DNA of 64,000 nucleotides from Sphingomonas koreensis (GTDB lineage Bacteria > Pseudomonadota > Alphaproteobacteria > Sphingomonadales > Sphingomonadaceae), in contig NZ_PGEN01000001.1 of the NCBI RefSeq assembly GCF_002797435.1, forward strand, positions 3,160,501-3,224,500, written 5' to 3'. This document shows positions 25,958-33,837 of the stretch, in pieces (position 1 is the first letter of the stretch; every line of letters starts with the position of its first letter). The position numbers and the translations under genes are program-made. The notes under the pieces were generated by a model. The model did no database searches. It saw nothing but the letters and a program-made list of their open reading frames with translations, and was not told where the DNA came from.

Positions 25958-26089
25958 TCATTCGTCGGTCAGGCCGGCGAGGATGCGGCCGTCGCCGACA
26001 TCGGGGAAGTCCCCCTTGGGGCCCTTGGTCTCGACGCTGGCGGCGCCGAGATCGATCAGGTCGGACGGGGTCTCGTGGTTGCGTTCCAT
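25958..26089 (-). CDS. lasso peptide precursor (A), 43 aa
   Basis: ATG 26089 follows AAGGAG. The leader is MERNHETPSDLIDLGAAS then VETK; the core then starts at Gly23. Thr sits at position -2 of the leader, as in nearly all lasso precursors, and the LG.AS.ET pattern is shared with astexin-type leaders. The predicted ring is GPKGDFPD (Gly1 to Asp8 isopeptide), followed by a tail VGDGRILAGLTDE. It is the first gene of the A-B-C operon. The Gly-Pro start, eight-residue ring and acidic GLTDE end resemble sphingonodin-like peptides as I remember them; the exact product is a prediction. Confidence 0.9.
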   Translation of the reverse strand: MERNHETPSDLIDLGAASVETKGPKGDFPDVGDGRILAGLTDE

Positions 26090-26104
26090 GACACGTCTCC
26101 TTGA

Positions 26105-26125
26105 GCGCTGCGCATGATGCAGCGC
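26105..26125 (-). promoter_or_regulatory. 5'-leader stem-loop of the lasso precursor mRNA
   Basis: GCGCTGC and GCAGCGC are exact 7-bp arms around GCATGAT, ending a few bases before the AAGGAG ribosome site of the precursor gene. It may protect the short mRNA or control ribosome access. Confidence 0.5.
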
Positions 26126-26162
26126 GAGACAGGCTAGGTGCGGGGGTTCGCTATCCGAATTT

Positions 26163-26177
26163 TATACTGAGAATATA
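26163..26177 (-). promoter_or_regulatory. 15-bp palindromic element in the lasso A promoter
   Basis: TATAC-TGAGA-ATATA is a near-dyad about 75 bases upstream of the precursor start. On the minus strand it includes TATAAA-like -10 sequence. A closely similar element with the same orientation occurs upstream of luxR at 29332-29346. The extended match is TTTATA(C/T)TG followed by ATATAT. Confidence 0.55.
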
Positions 26178-26195
26178 TGCCGATTGTTTTCGGCA
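26178..26195 (-). terminator. stem-loop after the GntR gene
   Basis: TGCCGA and TCGGCA are exact 6-bp arms around TTGTTT, 30 bases past the GntR stop codon (26225). It abuts the palindromic lasso promoter element, so it may end the luxI-operon transcript before lasso A or form part of the promoter architecture. Confidence 0.45.
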
Positions 26196-26224
26196 TGCCC
26201 CGCGCCTTTGCGGGATGTGCGCCT

Positions 26225-26827
26225 TCAGGCCTCGCGATAGGCGGCGCGCACGATCTCGTGCGCCAGCCGGGCACGCCGGCGGAAATAGCCGCCCACAAGG
26301 CGCAGCAACATGCGTCGATCGCTCTCGAGGCACGCCGCGATCGCGTCCATCTCGGTGGCGTCGTCGCCCAGCGCCAGCGCTTCCACCATGCGCACCGCAT
26401 GCAGGCGATCATTGATCGCGGCGATCGCGCGCCCATGTTCGAGATTGCCGGAACGCCGCCCGATCTCGAGGAAGAGTGCCGCCGCCCGCTCCGCGCCGTC
26501 GAGACCGGGCGGCGCGTCGACGTCCCCGCGCGCGCTATCCCGCGGCCATCCGCGCACGGCAAGCGTCATGACCTGTTCCGCCCAGCGATAGAGATCCTGC
26601 AGGTCCGGTGCCGTGAGGTGCGGCCGGTGGAAGCCTTCGCCGGTACGCGTCTCGACCAGCCCCTCGCCGGTCAACTGGTTGAGCGCATCGCGGACCGGCG
26701 TGACGCTGCTGCTGAGCGCAACCGACAGCATCGCCGGATCGAGCCGCTCGCCTGGATGGAACACGCCGCGCAGCAGCTGGCCCTTGAGCGTCTCATAGAC
26801 GCGCTCCGAAGTCTGGCCCGAATTCAT
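26225..26827 (-). CDS. GntR-family transcriptional regulator
   Basis: This protein is about 200 aa. ATG 26827 overlaps the dioxygenase stop (ATGA). The N-terminal winged helix is SERVYETLKGQLLRGVFHPGERLD followed by SVTPVRDALNQLTGEGLVETRTGEGFH, the standard GntR pattern. The C-terminal ~120 residues are helical and FadR/FCD-like, but the metal-binding residues are not clear. It is the gene immediately upstream of lasso A on the same strand and the last gene of the luxI operon, so it is a candidate regulator of lasso production. Confidence 0.88.
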   Translation of the reverse strand: MNSGQTSERVYETLKGQLLRGVFHPGERLDPAMLSVALSSSVTPVRDALNQLTGEGLVETRTGEGFHRPHLTAPDLQDLYRWAEQVMTLAVRGWPRDSARGDVDAPPGLDGAERAAALFLEIGRRSGNLEHGRAIAAINDRLHAVRMVEALALGDDATEMDAIAACLESDRRMLLRLVGGYFRRRARLAHEIVRAAYREA

Positions 26828-27702
26828 GGTTCGGTCTGGCTGCGGCGGAACGCCTCGACCTGGTCGCGCTGGTCGGGGCGCAGCGCATCGATGGCGGCGC
26901 GTGGCGTGTCCGCCGTGCCGGCGAGCAGGACCGACGGGCACTGGCCTTCATAATTGCCGAGATTGGGCCGGTGCTGGCGATAGCCGGCTAAAGCGGCCAG
27001 CCCGGGCGGGAATGCGCGCGCGACATCGGGCGGATAGGCGAGCATCTGGCTCTCATAGGGCTTGAGCCAGCCCAGCGAATAGCCGACCACCAGCCCGCGC
27101 CGGACCCCGGTGGTGCGGTTGGCGCCGGCCCCATGCAAGGCCGAGCCGAGAAACAGCAGCGCGTCGCCGGGCTCCATCTCGGCAGCGATCCCCGCTGAGG
27201 TCGGCGGCGGATCGAGCGCGGCGGCGCCGTGCGTGTTCGACCAGACCAGCGTCGCGCCATTCTCGGCCCGGAACGGCGTCAGCGGCCAGATCACGTTGAC
27301 GAGATATTCGATCTCGCCGACCGGCCCCCGCCACATATCCTGGTCGCGATGCGGTATTTGCGCGGGCGCCTCGGGATGGATCGCGATCGCCTGGGCGACA
27401 TTGAGCTGGATGCAGTCGCACCACGGCGCGAGGATCGCTTCGACCACACCCTGCACCACCGCGTGCTGGACCAGCGCCGCCATGCGCTCCGAGCGCGCCA
27501 GCAGGCGCCCGAACCGCTTCGTCGTCTCGCCATAGAAACTACCCTGGCAGAAGGGTGTCTGCGCGAACGCCGGGGCGAGGTCGGCATCGAGCGCCGCGAT
27601 CGTCTCGGGCGGCAGCGCGGCGCGCAGGACACACCAGCCGTCGCGCGCGAGCCTGGCGCGGGTCTGGTCGATCGCGGCCGCCAGCATCGGGTTGCGGTCC
27701 AT
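26824..27702 (-). CDS. phytanoyl-CoA dioxygenase (PhyH)-family oxygenase
   Basis: This 292-aa protein starts at ATG 27702 with AGGAG upstream. The Fe(II) site is visible: His118-x-Asp120 (PHRDQDMWRG) and distal His190 (ALHGAGANRT), with Arg201/202 placed to bind 2-oxoglutarate. PhyH enzymes hydroxylate lipids or small metabolites. It lies 20 bases after luxI and overlaps the GntR gene, so it is in the quorum-sensing operon. Tailoring of the AHL acyl chain or of another small molecule is a reasonable guess, not shown by sequence. Confidence 0.85.
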   Translation of the reverse strand: MDRNPMLAAAIDQTRARLARDGWCVLRAALPPETIAALDADLAPAFAQTPFCQGSFYGETTKRFGRLLARSERMAALVQHAVVQGVVEAILAPWCDCIQLNVAQAIAIHPEAPAQIPHRDQDMWRGPVGEIEYLVNVIWPLTPFRAENGATLVWSNTHGAAALDPPPTSAGIAAEMEPGDALLFLGSALHGAGANRTTGVRRGLVVGYSLGWLKPYESQMLAYPPDVARAFPPGLAALAGYRQHRPNLGNYEGQCPSVLLAGTADTPRAAIDALRPDQRDQVEAFRRSQTEP

Positions 27703-27722
27703 AGCGGGTCTCCTTGCGCGTC

Positions 27723-28343
27723 TCAGGCCGCGGCGAGCGTGTCGCCGCCCAGCAGCGCCGGGAGCGGGACAATGCCCGCCGCGGCGAGCTTGCGCGGCGT
27801 ATCGGGCTCGATCTCGATGGCGAGCGCGCCGAGCATCTTGCCGCCGATCGTCACCGGCAGGCCGAGCGGACAGCACCGCCAGCCAAAGGCGAGAATCTGC
27901 TGCAGCCACCCCATCTCGGCGATGGCGCTATAGCGGGCGATGCCATGGGCGAGCGCATGATCGGCCAGCGCCGTCACCAGCGTGTCGCGCACGCCGCGGC
28001 GCTCGCGCGCGCTCAGGCTCCGGTCGAGGCAGAACCGGGTCACTTCGAAGATGTCGGGGCCGCTCGGCGGCGCCGCTTCGCACAGCTCGGGATAGAAGCT
28101 GTCGAGGATATGCGGCCGCGTCGTCGGCAGCAGCCGCGCCGATCCGAGATGACCGCCGTCGCGGTCGGCGAGCACCAGATAATGCGCGTGCGCGTCGTCG
28201 AACTGGTCGATCTCATAGGCGCCGCCGAGGACGGGGACGTCCCATTTCAGGAGATCGACGAACACCTGCTTCCGCGCCGCGAACATCCCGCGCATCACCT
28301 TGTCCGACACCGGGCGGTTTGCAGCTCCCATCGCGTGCAACAT
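27723..28343 (-). CDS. luxI: acyl-homoserine-lactone synthase (LuxI family)
   Basis: This 206-aa enzyme has the invariant LuxI residues: Arg24, Phe28, Trp34, Asp46, Asp49, Arg70, Phe83, Glu100 and Arg103. It makes an AHL signal from S-adenosylmethionine and an acyl carrier; chain length cannot be predicted. The ATG at 28343 follows AAGGAG. It lies 78 bases after the luxR stop and heads a unit with the PhyH and GntR genes. I found no clear lux box directly before it. Confidence 0.93.
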   Translation of the reverse strand: MLHAMGAANRPVSDKVMRGMFAARKQVFVDLLKWDVPVLGGAYEIDQFDDAHAHYLVLADRDGGHLGSARLLPTTRPHILDSFYPELCEAAPPSGPDIFEVTRFCLDRSLSARERRGVRDTLVTALADHALAHGIARYSAIAEMGWLQQILAFGWRCCPLGLPVTIGGKMLGALAIEIEPDTPRKLAAAGIVPLPALLGGDTLAAA

Positions 28344-28421
28344 GGTCGTGGCTCCTTGATCGTCGGGAGACCAAGGGTCGCGATTAGCCGGCCGGCGGGA
28401 TATGCCGGAAAAGGGGTATAG

Positions 28422-29168
28422 TCAGCGTTTGAAGATATCGGTGAAGGTGAGCGTTCCGTCGAACAGCGCCCGGATCGCCACCAATGTCCGTTTGTGTACG
28501 CCGTATCGTTCGCACGCCTGCTTGATATGGCGCGCTACGGTCTCCTCGCTGACTCCAAGGATGCGGCTGATCTCCCAGTCGCCCTTGCCGCGCGCCGCCC
28601 ACAGGATGCAGTCGCGTTGCCGGTCGGTCAGCACCGGCGCCGCCGCCTCGTCGATCTTGCGCGTCGACCACAGTCGCCGTGCGCCCTCGAACGCGAACAG
28701 GCCCGCAAGCTGTGCCAGCGGCAGCATCGCCTCGGGCAAGGGCCGGCCGGCGCCATTGGCGAAGGAGCAGGAACCGAGGGTCTCGCCGGGTACATTGGCC
28801 GGCACCGTGAACCCGTCGCCGATCCCCTGCTCCGCGCCGAGCATGAGCACCCGCCGGTCGCCCGGCGTCAGCGTGATCATGTCGTGCATCCGCGACCATG
28901 GGAAGCCGCGGCTGGTCACATGGCTTGCCCGGTGCACGGGATCGGACACGCCGAGCGCCTGCGCGTCATAATAGTCCGCCCAGCGTGCGGGGTAGTTGTG
29001 CAGCCGGATGTCGGTACCGGTCGCGCTCGGGATGTCGACATGATGGGTCAGCGCGAAATACTCGAACCCGAGTATCGCGCAGATCTCGACCATCGCGAGC
29101 GCCAGGTCGTCCGGGCTCGTCGCGGCTTCGAGCTCCCGGAGGAACGGCCCCATATCGTGCATGCCCAT
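28422..29168 (-). CDS. luxR: LuxR-family quorum-sensing regulator with autoinducer domain
   Basis: This protein is about 248 aa. ATG 29168 is chosen; 29162 and 29201 are alternatives. The autoinducer domain keeps Trp63, Tyr67, Asp76, Pro77 and Trp91, the residues that contact AHL in TraR/LasR. The C-terminal GerE helix-turn-helix is LTDRQRDCILWAARGKGDWEISRILGVSEETVARHIK. It is the cognate partner of the adjacent luxI. Upstream are an 18-bp inverted repeat (29208-29225) and the palindromic element shared with the lasso A promoter. Confidence 0.93.
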   Translation of the reverse strand: MGMHDMGPFLRELEAATSPDDLALAMVEICAILGFEYFALTHHVDIPSATGTDIRLHNYPARWADYYDAQALGVSDPVHRASHVTSRGFPWSRMHDMITLTPGDRRVLMLGAEQGIGDGFTVPANVPGETLGSCSFANGAGRPLPEAMLPLAQLAGLFAFEGARRLWSTRKIDEAAAPVLTDRQRDCILWAARGKGDWEISRILGVSEETVARHIKQACERYGVHKRTLVAIRALFDGTLTFTDIFKR

Positions 29169-29207
29169 CGGGCGTCCAATCGACCAGCGGCGGCATCTCA
29201 AGCTGCC

Positions 29208-29225
29208 GTCGATCCTCTGATCGAC
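29208..29225. promoter_or_regulatory. 18-bp inverted repeat upstream of luxR (lux-box-like size)
   Basis: GTCGATC and GATCGAC are exact arms around CTCT, 40 bases before the luxR start. Size and position suit a LuxR-type operator or autoregulatory site, but the sequence is not the canonical lux box. Confidence 0.5.
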
Positions 29226-29331
29226 CTTTCATGCTCTTTCGGGCCGGGCGGCGGCTTCTCACACCGTCGCGAGGCAACAGGCAGACAAATCAGCGCATCT
29301 ACAGAGACTTGGAGGGCAAGCGAGTCAAGTT

Positions 29332-29346
29332 TATATTGTCGATATA
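29332..29346 (-). promoter_or_regulatory. 15-bp palindrome upstream of luxR, like the lasso A element
   Basis: TATAT-TGTCG-ATATA is a perfect 5-bp-arm dyad followed by TTCGGCATG. It matches the lasso A element (26163-26177) in most positions, in the same orientation relative to the minus-strand gene it precedes, about 165 bases upstream of luxR. Confidence 0.55.
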
Positions 29347-29444
29347 TTCGGCATGGTCTGGTGCGGTTCGATCCTCCATTTCGGAGCGATCGGATTTCGC
29401 GCCAGCTTCATTGTTTCTCCACATGACGAAATCGGGCTGAGCGG

Positions 29445-30225
29445 GTGGCGCGGGACTGGCGCGATGCGCGTGACTATGCGCGGCTGCGCGGCGTCGATCG
29501 GGCCGGGCTGATGTGGGAATGGCTGCGCCGCGATCCCGGCTATATCGCCTGGTACACCCGCGCGAGCAGCGCGACGCGCGGCACGGACGTGCCGGGCCTC
29601 GGGTCGGGGGATGATCCCCTCTCCTGGGGGATTCACTTTCGCCGAGCGCCCGGAGGTCGAAGCCCCGGACGCGCGGATCATCTGGCATGCCGATTTCGAT
29701 CCGGGCACGCTGCGCGTCATCGCCAGCCCGATCGGGCGCGGCGATCCCGACGCGATCGATCCGGCGTTGCTGGCACCGTGGCTGACGCTCGTGCGCGACC
29801 CGCACGGCGAGCATGCGGTGCTCTCGGACGGCTGGCATCGCATCCGGCTCGACATCGAGCAGGGCAGCCTGGCCGGCGGTGACCCCGTGCTGCTCGAATA
29901 TCGGCTGAAGGGCGTTGCGTCCGCCGGAGCCCGGATCCTGCCGCTGCGGCGGCTGATCGATCTGTGCCGCAATCGCCGCTTTTCCCGCTCGCTCTATCCG
30001 CCCGACCGGCGGGTGGCGCGCTGGATTCTCGCGCTGCGCGTCCATGATGCGGTCCAGGCCGGGGCGAACCAGCGCGAGATTGCCCGCATATTGTTCGGCG
30101 ATGCGGCGGGGCGCGGCGATGGGGATCGGCGCTCCGATTCGATCCGGTCCCGAGTGCGGCGCCTGGCTGCGGACGCGCGGCGGCTGGCCGGGGGCGGCTA
30201 TCGCTCGCTGATGCGGCGCGATTAA
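29445..30225 (+). pseudogene. DUF6499/DUF2285-type regulator, split by a single-base frameshift
   Basis: The N-terminal part (from GTG 29445) reads ARDWRDARDYARLRGVDRAGLMWEWLRRDPGYIAWY, as in the DUF6499-DUF2285 regulators of proteobacterial conjugative elements. The matching frame breaks near 29637-29641. Removing one T from CACTTTCGCC would join ...DPLSWGIHF to AERPEVEAPDARIIW... and run to 30225 with the C-terminal DUF2285 part (LPLRRLIDLCRNRRF...GANQREIARILF). Both halves align with one intact protein of about 260 aa. Either the gene is dead or there is a base error. Confidence 0.75.
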
Positions 30226-30237
30226 GGGGTGGCGCCT

Positions 30238-30310
30238 CGCACGGCCTGCCGTGCGACCGCCGCTCTATGGCCGCCTGCGGCCGGCCACCGAGCCCCGCCT
30301 TGCGGGTCTC
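30238..30310. repeat. run of three GC stem-loops with CT/CTT loops
   Basis: Three hairpins follow one another: CGCACGGC/GCCGTGCG (30238-30255), GGCCGC/GCGGCC (30269-30282) and GAGCCCCGC/GCGGGTCTC with one mismatch (30290-30310). Loops are CT, CT and CTT. They fill the gap between the DUF2285 gene and the nuclease cassette. No T-tract is present. Confidence 0.6.
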
Positions 30311-30462
30311 GGCCTGGCGGTGACGATCGGCTGGTGGGACTGGGACGGTGTATTCCGTTGATCGTGGTCGCGCGATCGAACCCTGACCGTTGGGGTGAGG
30401 AACGGAGCTAGCCTGACACCGCGAGATGTTCTATCTTCGTTCCGAGCAATCGGAGACCGGAA

Positions 30463-32754
30463 TTGAAGGGATCGGCCGCGGGTAATTTGGGCGAGATGTA
30501 CTCGGACCGGCCCGGCATGGTGGTTCGGGAGGTCAAGGGTTCCGACATTGATCGCGATGCGCACCGGGCTCTCTCGCTCGATGAGGCCAGGAAGGCGGCG
30601 GCGGCATTCCCCGGGCACATCGAGGCCATCCTTGCCGTCTTCCGCGAAGCCTATCCACCCCATGTCATCGCCACGATCGCGTGCTGGGGGATGAGCCAGC
30701 CGGCCGGTCCGGACATGATTTCGACCAAGGGGCTCATCGAGGGAATCGAACAGCATCATATCGAACTGCTCCAGGCGCTGCTGCTCACCCTTGAACGCTG
30801 GGAATGGGGTCGCGAGCCGGCGAGCAATCGGCAAATCCAGGCAGCGATCGACGCAGTCAGTGCGCTTGCGACGGCCTTCCATCGGCGACGGATGATCCAG
30901 CTCGAAGATCTGGGCGACGATCTCGACCGCCTGGTCAGCATAGGGTTGCAGGAGCGGATGCGCGATCACACCCAGATGGTGCGCAACTGGGGCTATTACG
31001 ACGACATGGTGCGAATTGTCCGGGCGCTGCACGCGCCGTTGGACGCCGCTTTCGCAGCGCATCATGGATATAGCGCCAGCGATCTCGTCGATATCGCCGA
31101 AGCGCTCGTCGCCCTCCATCAGGAGCGGCTCGGTGGGCGGTTCGTGCTCCTGAAGGACATCTTCCGCGGGCGCACCCGCAAGGCGATCGTCCATGATTTC
31201 TTCGCGCGCTACGAGGGCGTCCGGGGCGATCCGGACGCCTTCCTTGCCTCGCTCCCGAAGCGGATGCCGCTTCGTCACCTGAGGACGATGCTGCTGAGCC
31301 ATGCCGATCGCTGGCTGGTCATGGAGATGCGTGTCGAGCCGGGCGTGATCGCGGAGCGGCTCGACAAACCGGTGACGCTGGTCACCAGGGTGTTCGCGGC
31401 GCTCGGCCTGTGTCCCGGCGCGTTGCGCGAACACGACAAGGAGCATCTTTTCCTTTCGAACCCGGTGTGGCTGAAGCCTGCCGTCCGGGTCGATGACGAC
31501 TTCCTCTTCTTCGCGCCGCAATCGCTTGTCAGCTTTCTGCCGGCGATCTTGCGCACCCTCATCGCCGAGGCCGGAATCACCAAGGCGCTGGAGAAGCGGC
31601 GAACCCTGTATCTCGAGGAGGAGATGAAGCGGGTCATCGAGGAGGTTCTTCCTTCGGCGACGCTGTTGCCCAATGCGGAATGGTATTGGGAAGGTGTTCG
31701 CTACGAGACGGATCTGATCGCCGTGATCGACCGGGTGGTGCTCATCGCCGAAGCCAAGTCCGGCGCACTGACGCCTAGCGGTTTGCGCGGTGCGCCGGAT
31801 TCCGTGCGCAAGCATGTGCAGAAGCTGATCGTCGATCCGGCGGTGCAGTCGGCACGCTTGCGGGACATCCTCCTGGCGGCCAGGGACGGGCAGCCGGAAG
31901 CGCTCGCGGTCGCGGACGGACTGGGCCTCGGACTCCCGCCTGCCCGGATCGACACGATTATCCGCGTCTCGGCCACCTTGGACGATTTCTCGGCACTGGC
32001 GTCTGCCCAGTCCGAGCTCAAGCGGACCGGGCTGGTTCCGGACGATGTCGAGCTTCCTCCGACCATGGGGATCGCCGACCTCTGCACGTGCGCGCATATC
32101 CTCGATGACCCGCTATACTTCCTCCACTATCTCGCGAAGCGGGAGCGGTTCCAGGGCAAGGTGCCGATCTTCGGTGATGAGCTGGACTATCTCGGTACCT
32201 ATCTGGTGTGCGGACTGGAACTGCCCGAGATCGAGGCCGGGACGCACAAGGGCATATTCAGCGGGATGTCGCAGGCGATCGATCGCTACTATGTGGGGCG
32301 CGGCATTGGCCGGGACGGCCCGAAGCCGCGCCCGGCGGTGGAGCCCTATATCGCTGCCATCCTTGACCGCCTGCGCTCGCGCGGCACACCGAGCTGGACG
32401 ACGATGGGTCTTGCGCTGCTCGACGCGATACCCCCGGGCTCGGATGAATGCGTCGAGGAGGCGCTTGAGGAACTGGCCGAGCAGGTCAGCGACATCGGTC
32501 CCGATCCGGACCGTCCGGGTGCGCTGGTCGCACGGGGCGCCTGCGGGAACGCCGTCGCGGTGTTCCATGTTTTTCCCAGGGCGCACGAAGAGGATGTGCT
32601 CGACCGGATGGTGCTGCTCGCCGACGACGCGATGGAGCAAGCGAAGACCCGACGCTGCGTCGCCTTCGCGCGCATGCTCGAACGCTGGGATCTTCCCTAT
32701 GCCTATGCCGCGCCGATCCGGGTGCCCGTGGAGCCCTCGGGCGCAGCCGGCTGA
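30463..32754 (+). CDS. large uncharacterised protein with PD-(D/E)XK-like nuclease core
   Basis: This 763-aa protein starts at TTG 30463 with CGGAG 7 bases upstream; ATG 30496 is possible. I do not recognise the family. The N-terminal ~380 residues look helical. At 415-433, YETDLIAVIDRVVLIAEAKSG gives Asp417, Glu430 and Lys432, the spacing of a PD-(D/E)XK nuclease active site (D...ExK between two strands). The C-terminal ~300 residues have no recognised motif. Five bases separate it from the zinc-ribbon gene. Location among conjugation genes suggests cargo, possibly defence. Confidence 0.75.
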   Translation: MKGSAAGNLGEMYSDRPGMVVREVKGSDIDRDAHRALSLDEARKAAAAFPGHIEAILAVFREAYPPHVIATIACWGMSQPAGPDMISTKGLIEGIEQHHIELLQALLLTLERWEWGREPASNRQIQAAIDAVSALATAFHRRRMIQLEDLGDDLDRLVSIGLQERMRDHTQMVRNWGYYDDMVRIVRALHAPLDAAFAAHHGYSASDLVDIAEALVALHQERLGGRFVLLKDIFRGRTRKAIVHDFFARYEGVRGDPDAFLASLPKRMPLRHLRTMLLSHADRWLVMEMRVEPGVIAERLDKPVTLVTRVFAALGLCPGALREHDKEHLFLSNPVWLKPAVRVDDDFLFFAPQSLVSFLPAILRTLIAEAGITKALEKRRTLYLEEEMKRVIEEVLPSATLLPNAEWYWEGVRYETDLIAVIDRVVLIAEAKSGALTPSGLRGAPDSVRKHVQKLIVDPAVQSARLRDILLAARDGQPEALAVADGLGLGLPPARIDTIIRVSATLDDFSALASAQSELKRTGLVPDDVELPPTMGIADLCTCAHILDDPLYFLHYLAKRERFQGKVPIFGDELDYLGTYLVCGLELPEIEAGTHKGIFSGMSQAIDRYYVGRGIGRDGPKPRPAVEPYIAAILDRLRSRGTPSWTTMGLALLDAIPPGSDECVEEALEELAEQVSDIGPDPDRPGALVARGACGNAVAVFHVFPRAHEEDVLDRMVLLADDAMEQAKTRRCVAFARMLERWDLPYAYAAPIRVPVEPSGAAG

Positions 32755-32759
32755 GCATC

Positions 32760-33797
32760 ATGGCTTCCAGCATCCACAAAGTACCGCGCAACCGCTTGCG
32801 CTGGATCCCACGGGATCTGCGGCTCGCGCATGAATATTGCTTCTTCCTCCATGACGAATGCGTGCGGTTGCTCGCGGAGTACGAGGCGGCCCGGGCGCAC
32901 ATCGTCACCGTCAAATTCCGCAGCAAGGTCGAGAACCGGAACTTCACGAAGATCGCCAGGACGAGCCCGATCGAGGCCATGCGCGCTACCGGCTATCCCG
33001 ACGAGGCACGCCGGGTGATCCTCAACACCGTCACCATGGCGATGGTGTCGGACTGCCTGCACCACCTCTACGAGGCGCTGCGCTGCATGGAGAAGCGCAA
33101 GGTCGTCGTGGCCCACAATCTCCTGCGCAAGCCGCTTACCGACAATCTGATGTACCTGTCCTGGATGCTTGGCGATGAGGACGCCTTCTACGCGGCATTT
33201 ACGGCGGAGGACGGCGATGCGGTCATATCGCGCGCGATGGCGAGCCAGCGCCTGGCCATCCTGGAAACGACGCTCGCGACGCTCCCGATCGCGAATGTGC
33301 TGACCGCGTCATTCGTGCACGAAGCCCTGTTCAAGCGGAACAACCCATACGGCCTGTACGGACTGTTCCAGCACGCGGTCCATCTCGTCACCGCGAAGCA
33401 TGCCGAATTGCGGACCGAGCCGGAGAATTTCAACTTCATCTTCAAGAACCATAACGACGACGACCTGTACGAGCTGCTCTATGCGGTGCTTCCGCAGCTG
33501 ATGCTGTACCTGTCGCATGTCATTGTCGGCCTTTTCGATCGGATGCGGGCCATGGATGCCGGGGCGCACCGGGCGTTCGAGGTCCGTTCGATACTCGGCC
33601 TCTACTTCGTCGAGGGCGGCGAGAATGAGGGCTATGCCCTTGCCCAGATGGACAATGTGCGCGGATATCGCTGCGCGGTGTGCGAGCATCCGTTCTCGCT
33701 GACGCCGCACAATGCAGCCCGGCTCGTGCTCGCAGACGCCTACCGGTGCGTCCGCTGCCGCCGGGTCCAGCCCTTTCCCTATTCGTGGCTGTTCTAG
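32760..33797 (+). CDS. uncharacterised helical protein with C-terminal zinc ribbon
   Basis: This 345-aa protein starts at ATG 32760, five bases after the upstream stop, so it is probably translated with the nuclease-like protein. The body is mostly helical. RKVVVAH (Arg113 to His119) has the R-x5-H spacing of HEPN ribonuclease motifs, though the fold is not confirmed. The C-terminus has Cys305-x2-Cys308 and Cys330-x2-Cys333, a four-Cys zinc ribbon. I do not recognise the family. Confidence 0.72.
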   Translation: MASSIHKVPRNRLRWIPRDLRLAHEYCFFLHDECVRLLAEYEAARAHIVTVKFRSKVENRNFTKIARTSPIEAMRATGYPDEARRVILNTVTMAMVSDCLHHLYEALRCMEKRKVVVAHNLLRKPLTDNLMYLSWMLGDEDAFYAAFTAEDGDAVISRAMASQRLAILETTLATLPIANVLTASFVHEALFKRNNPYGLYGLFQHAVHLVTAKHAELRTEPENFNFIFKNHNDDDLYELLYAVLPQLMLYLSHVIVGLFDRMRAMDAGAHRAFEVRSILGLYFVEGGENEGYALAQMDNVRGYRCAVCEHPFSLTPHNAARLVLADAYRCVRCRRVQPFPYSWLF

Positions 33798-33837
33798 GGA
33801 ACGAAAGGGGCGGCCTCACCCCTCAGGTGAAGGCGGC

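Noticed and set aside
25920..25961. Upstream start of the lasso B gene (overlapping the precursor stop)
   Set aside because: It would be translated through a perfect hairpin, and the RRE domain starts naturally at MAYTLKPG.
29611..30225. Separate 204-aa gene
   Set aside because: Its start lies inside the upstream half of the same regulator and the pair reads as one frameshifted protein.
30265..32097. 610-codon minus-strand open frame
   Set aside because: It is opposite the nuclease-like gene, whose composition and motifs are far more protein-like.
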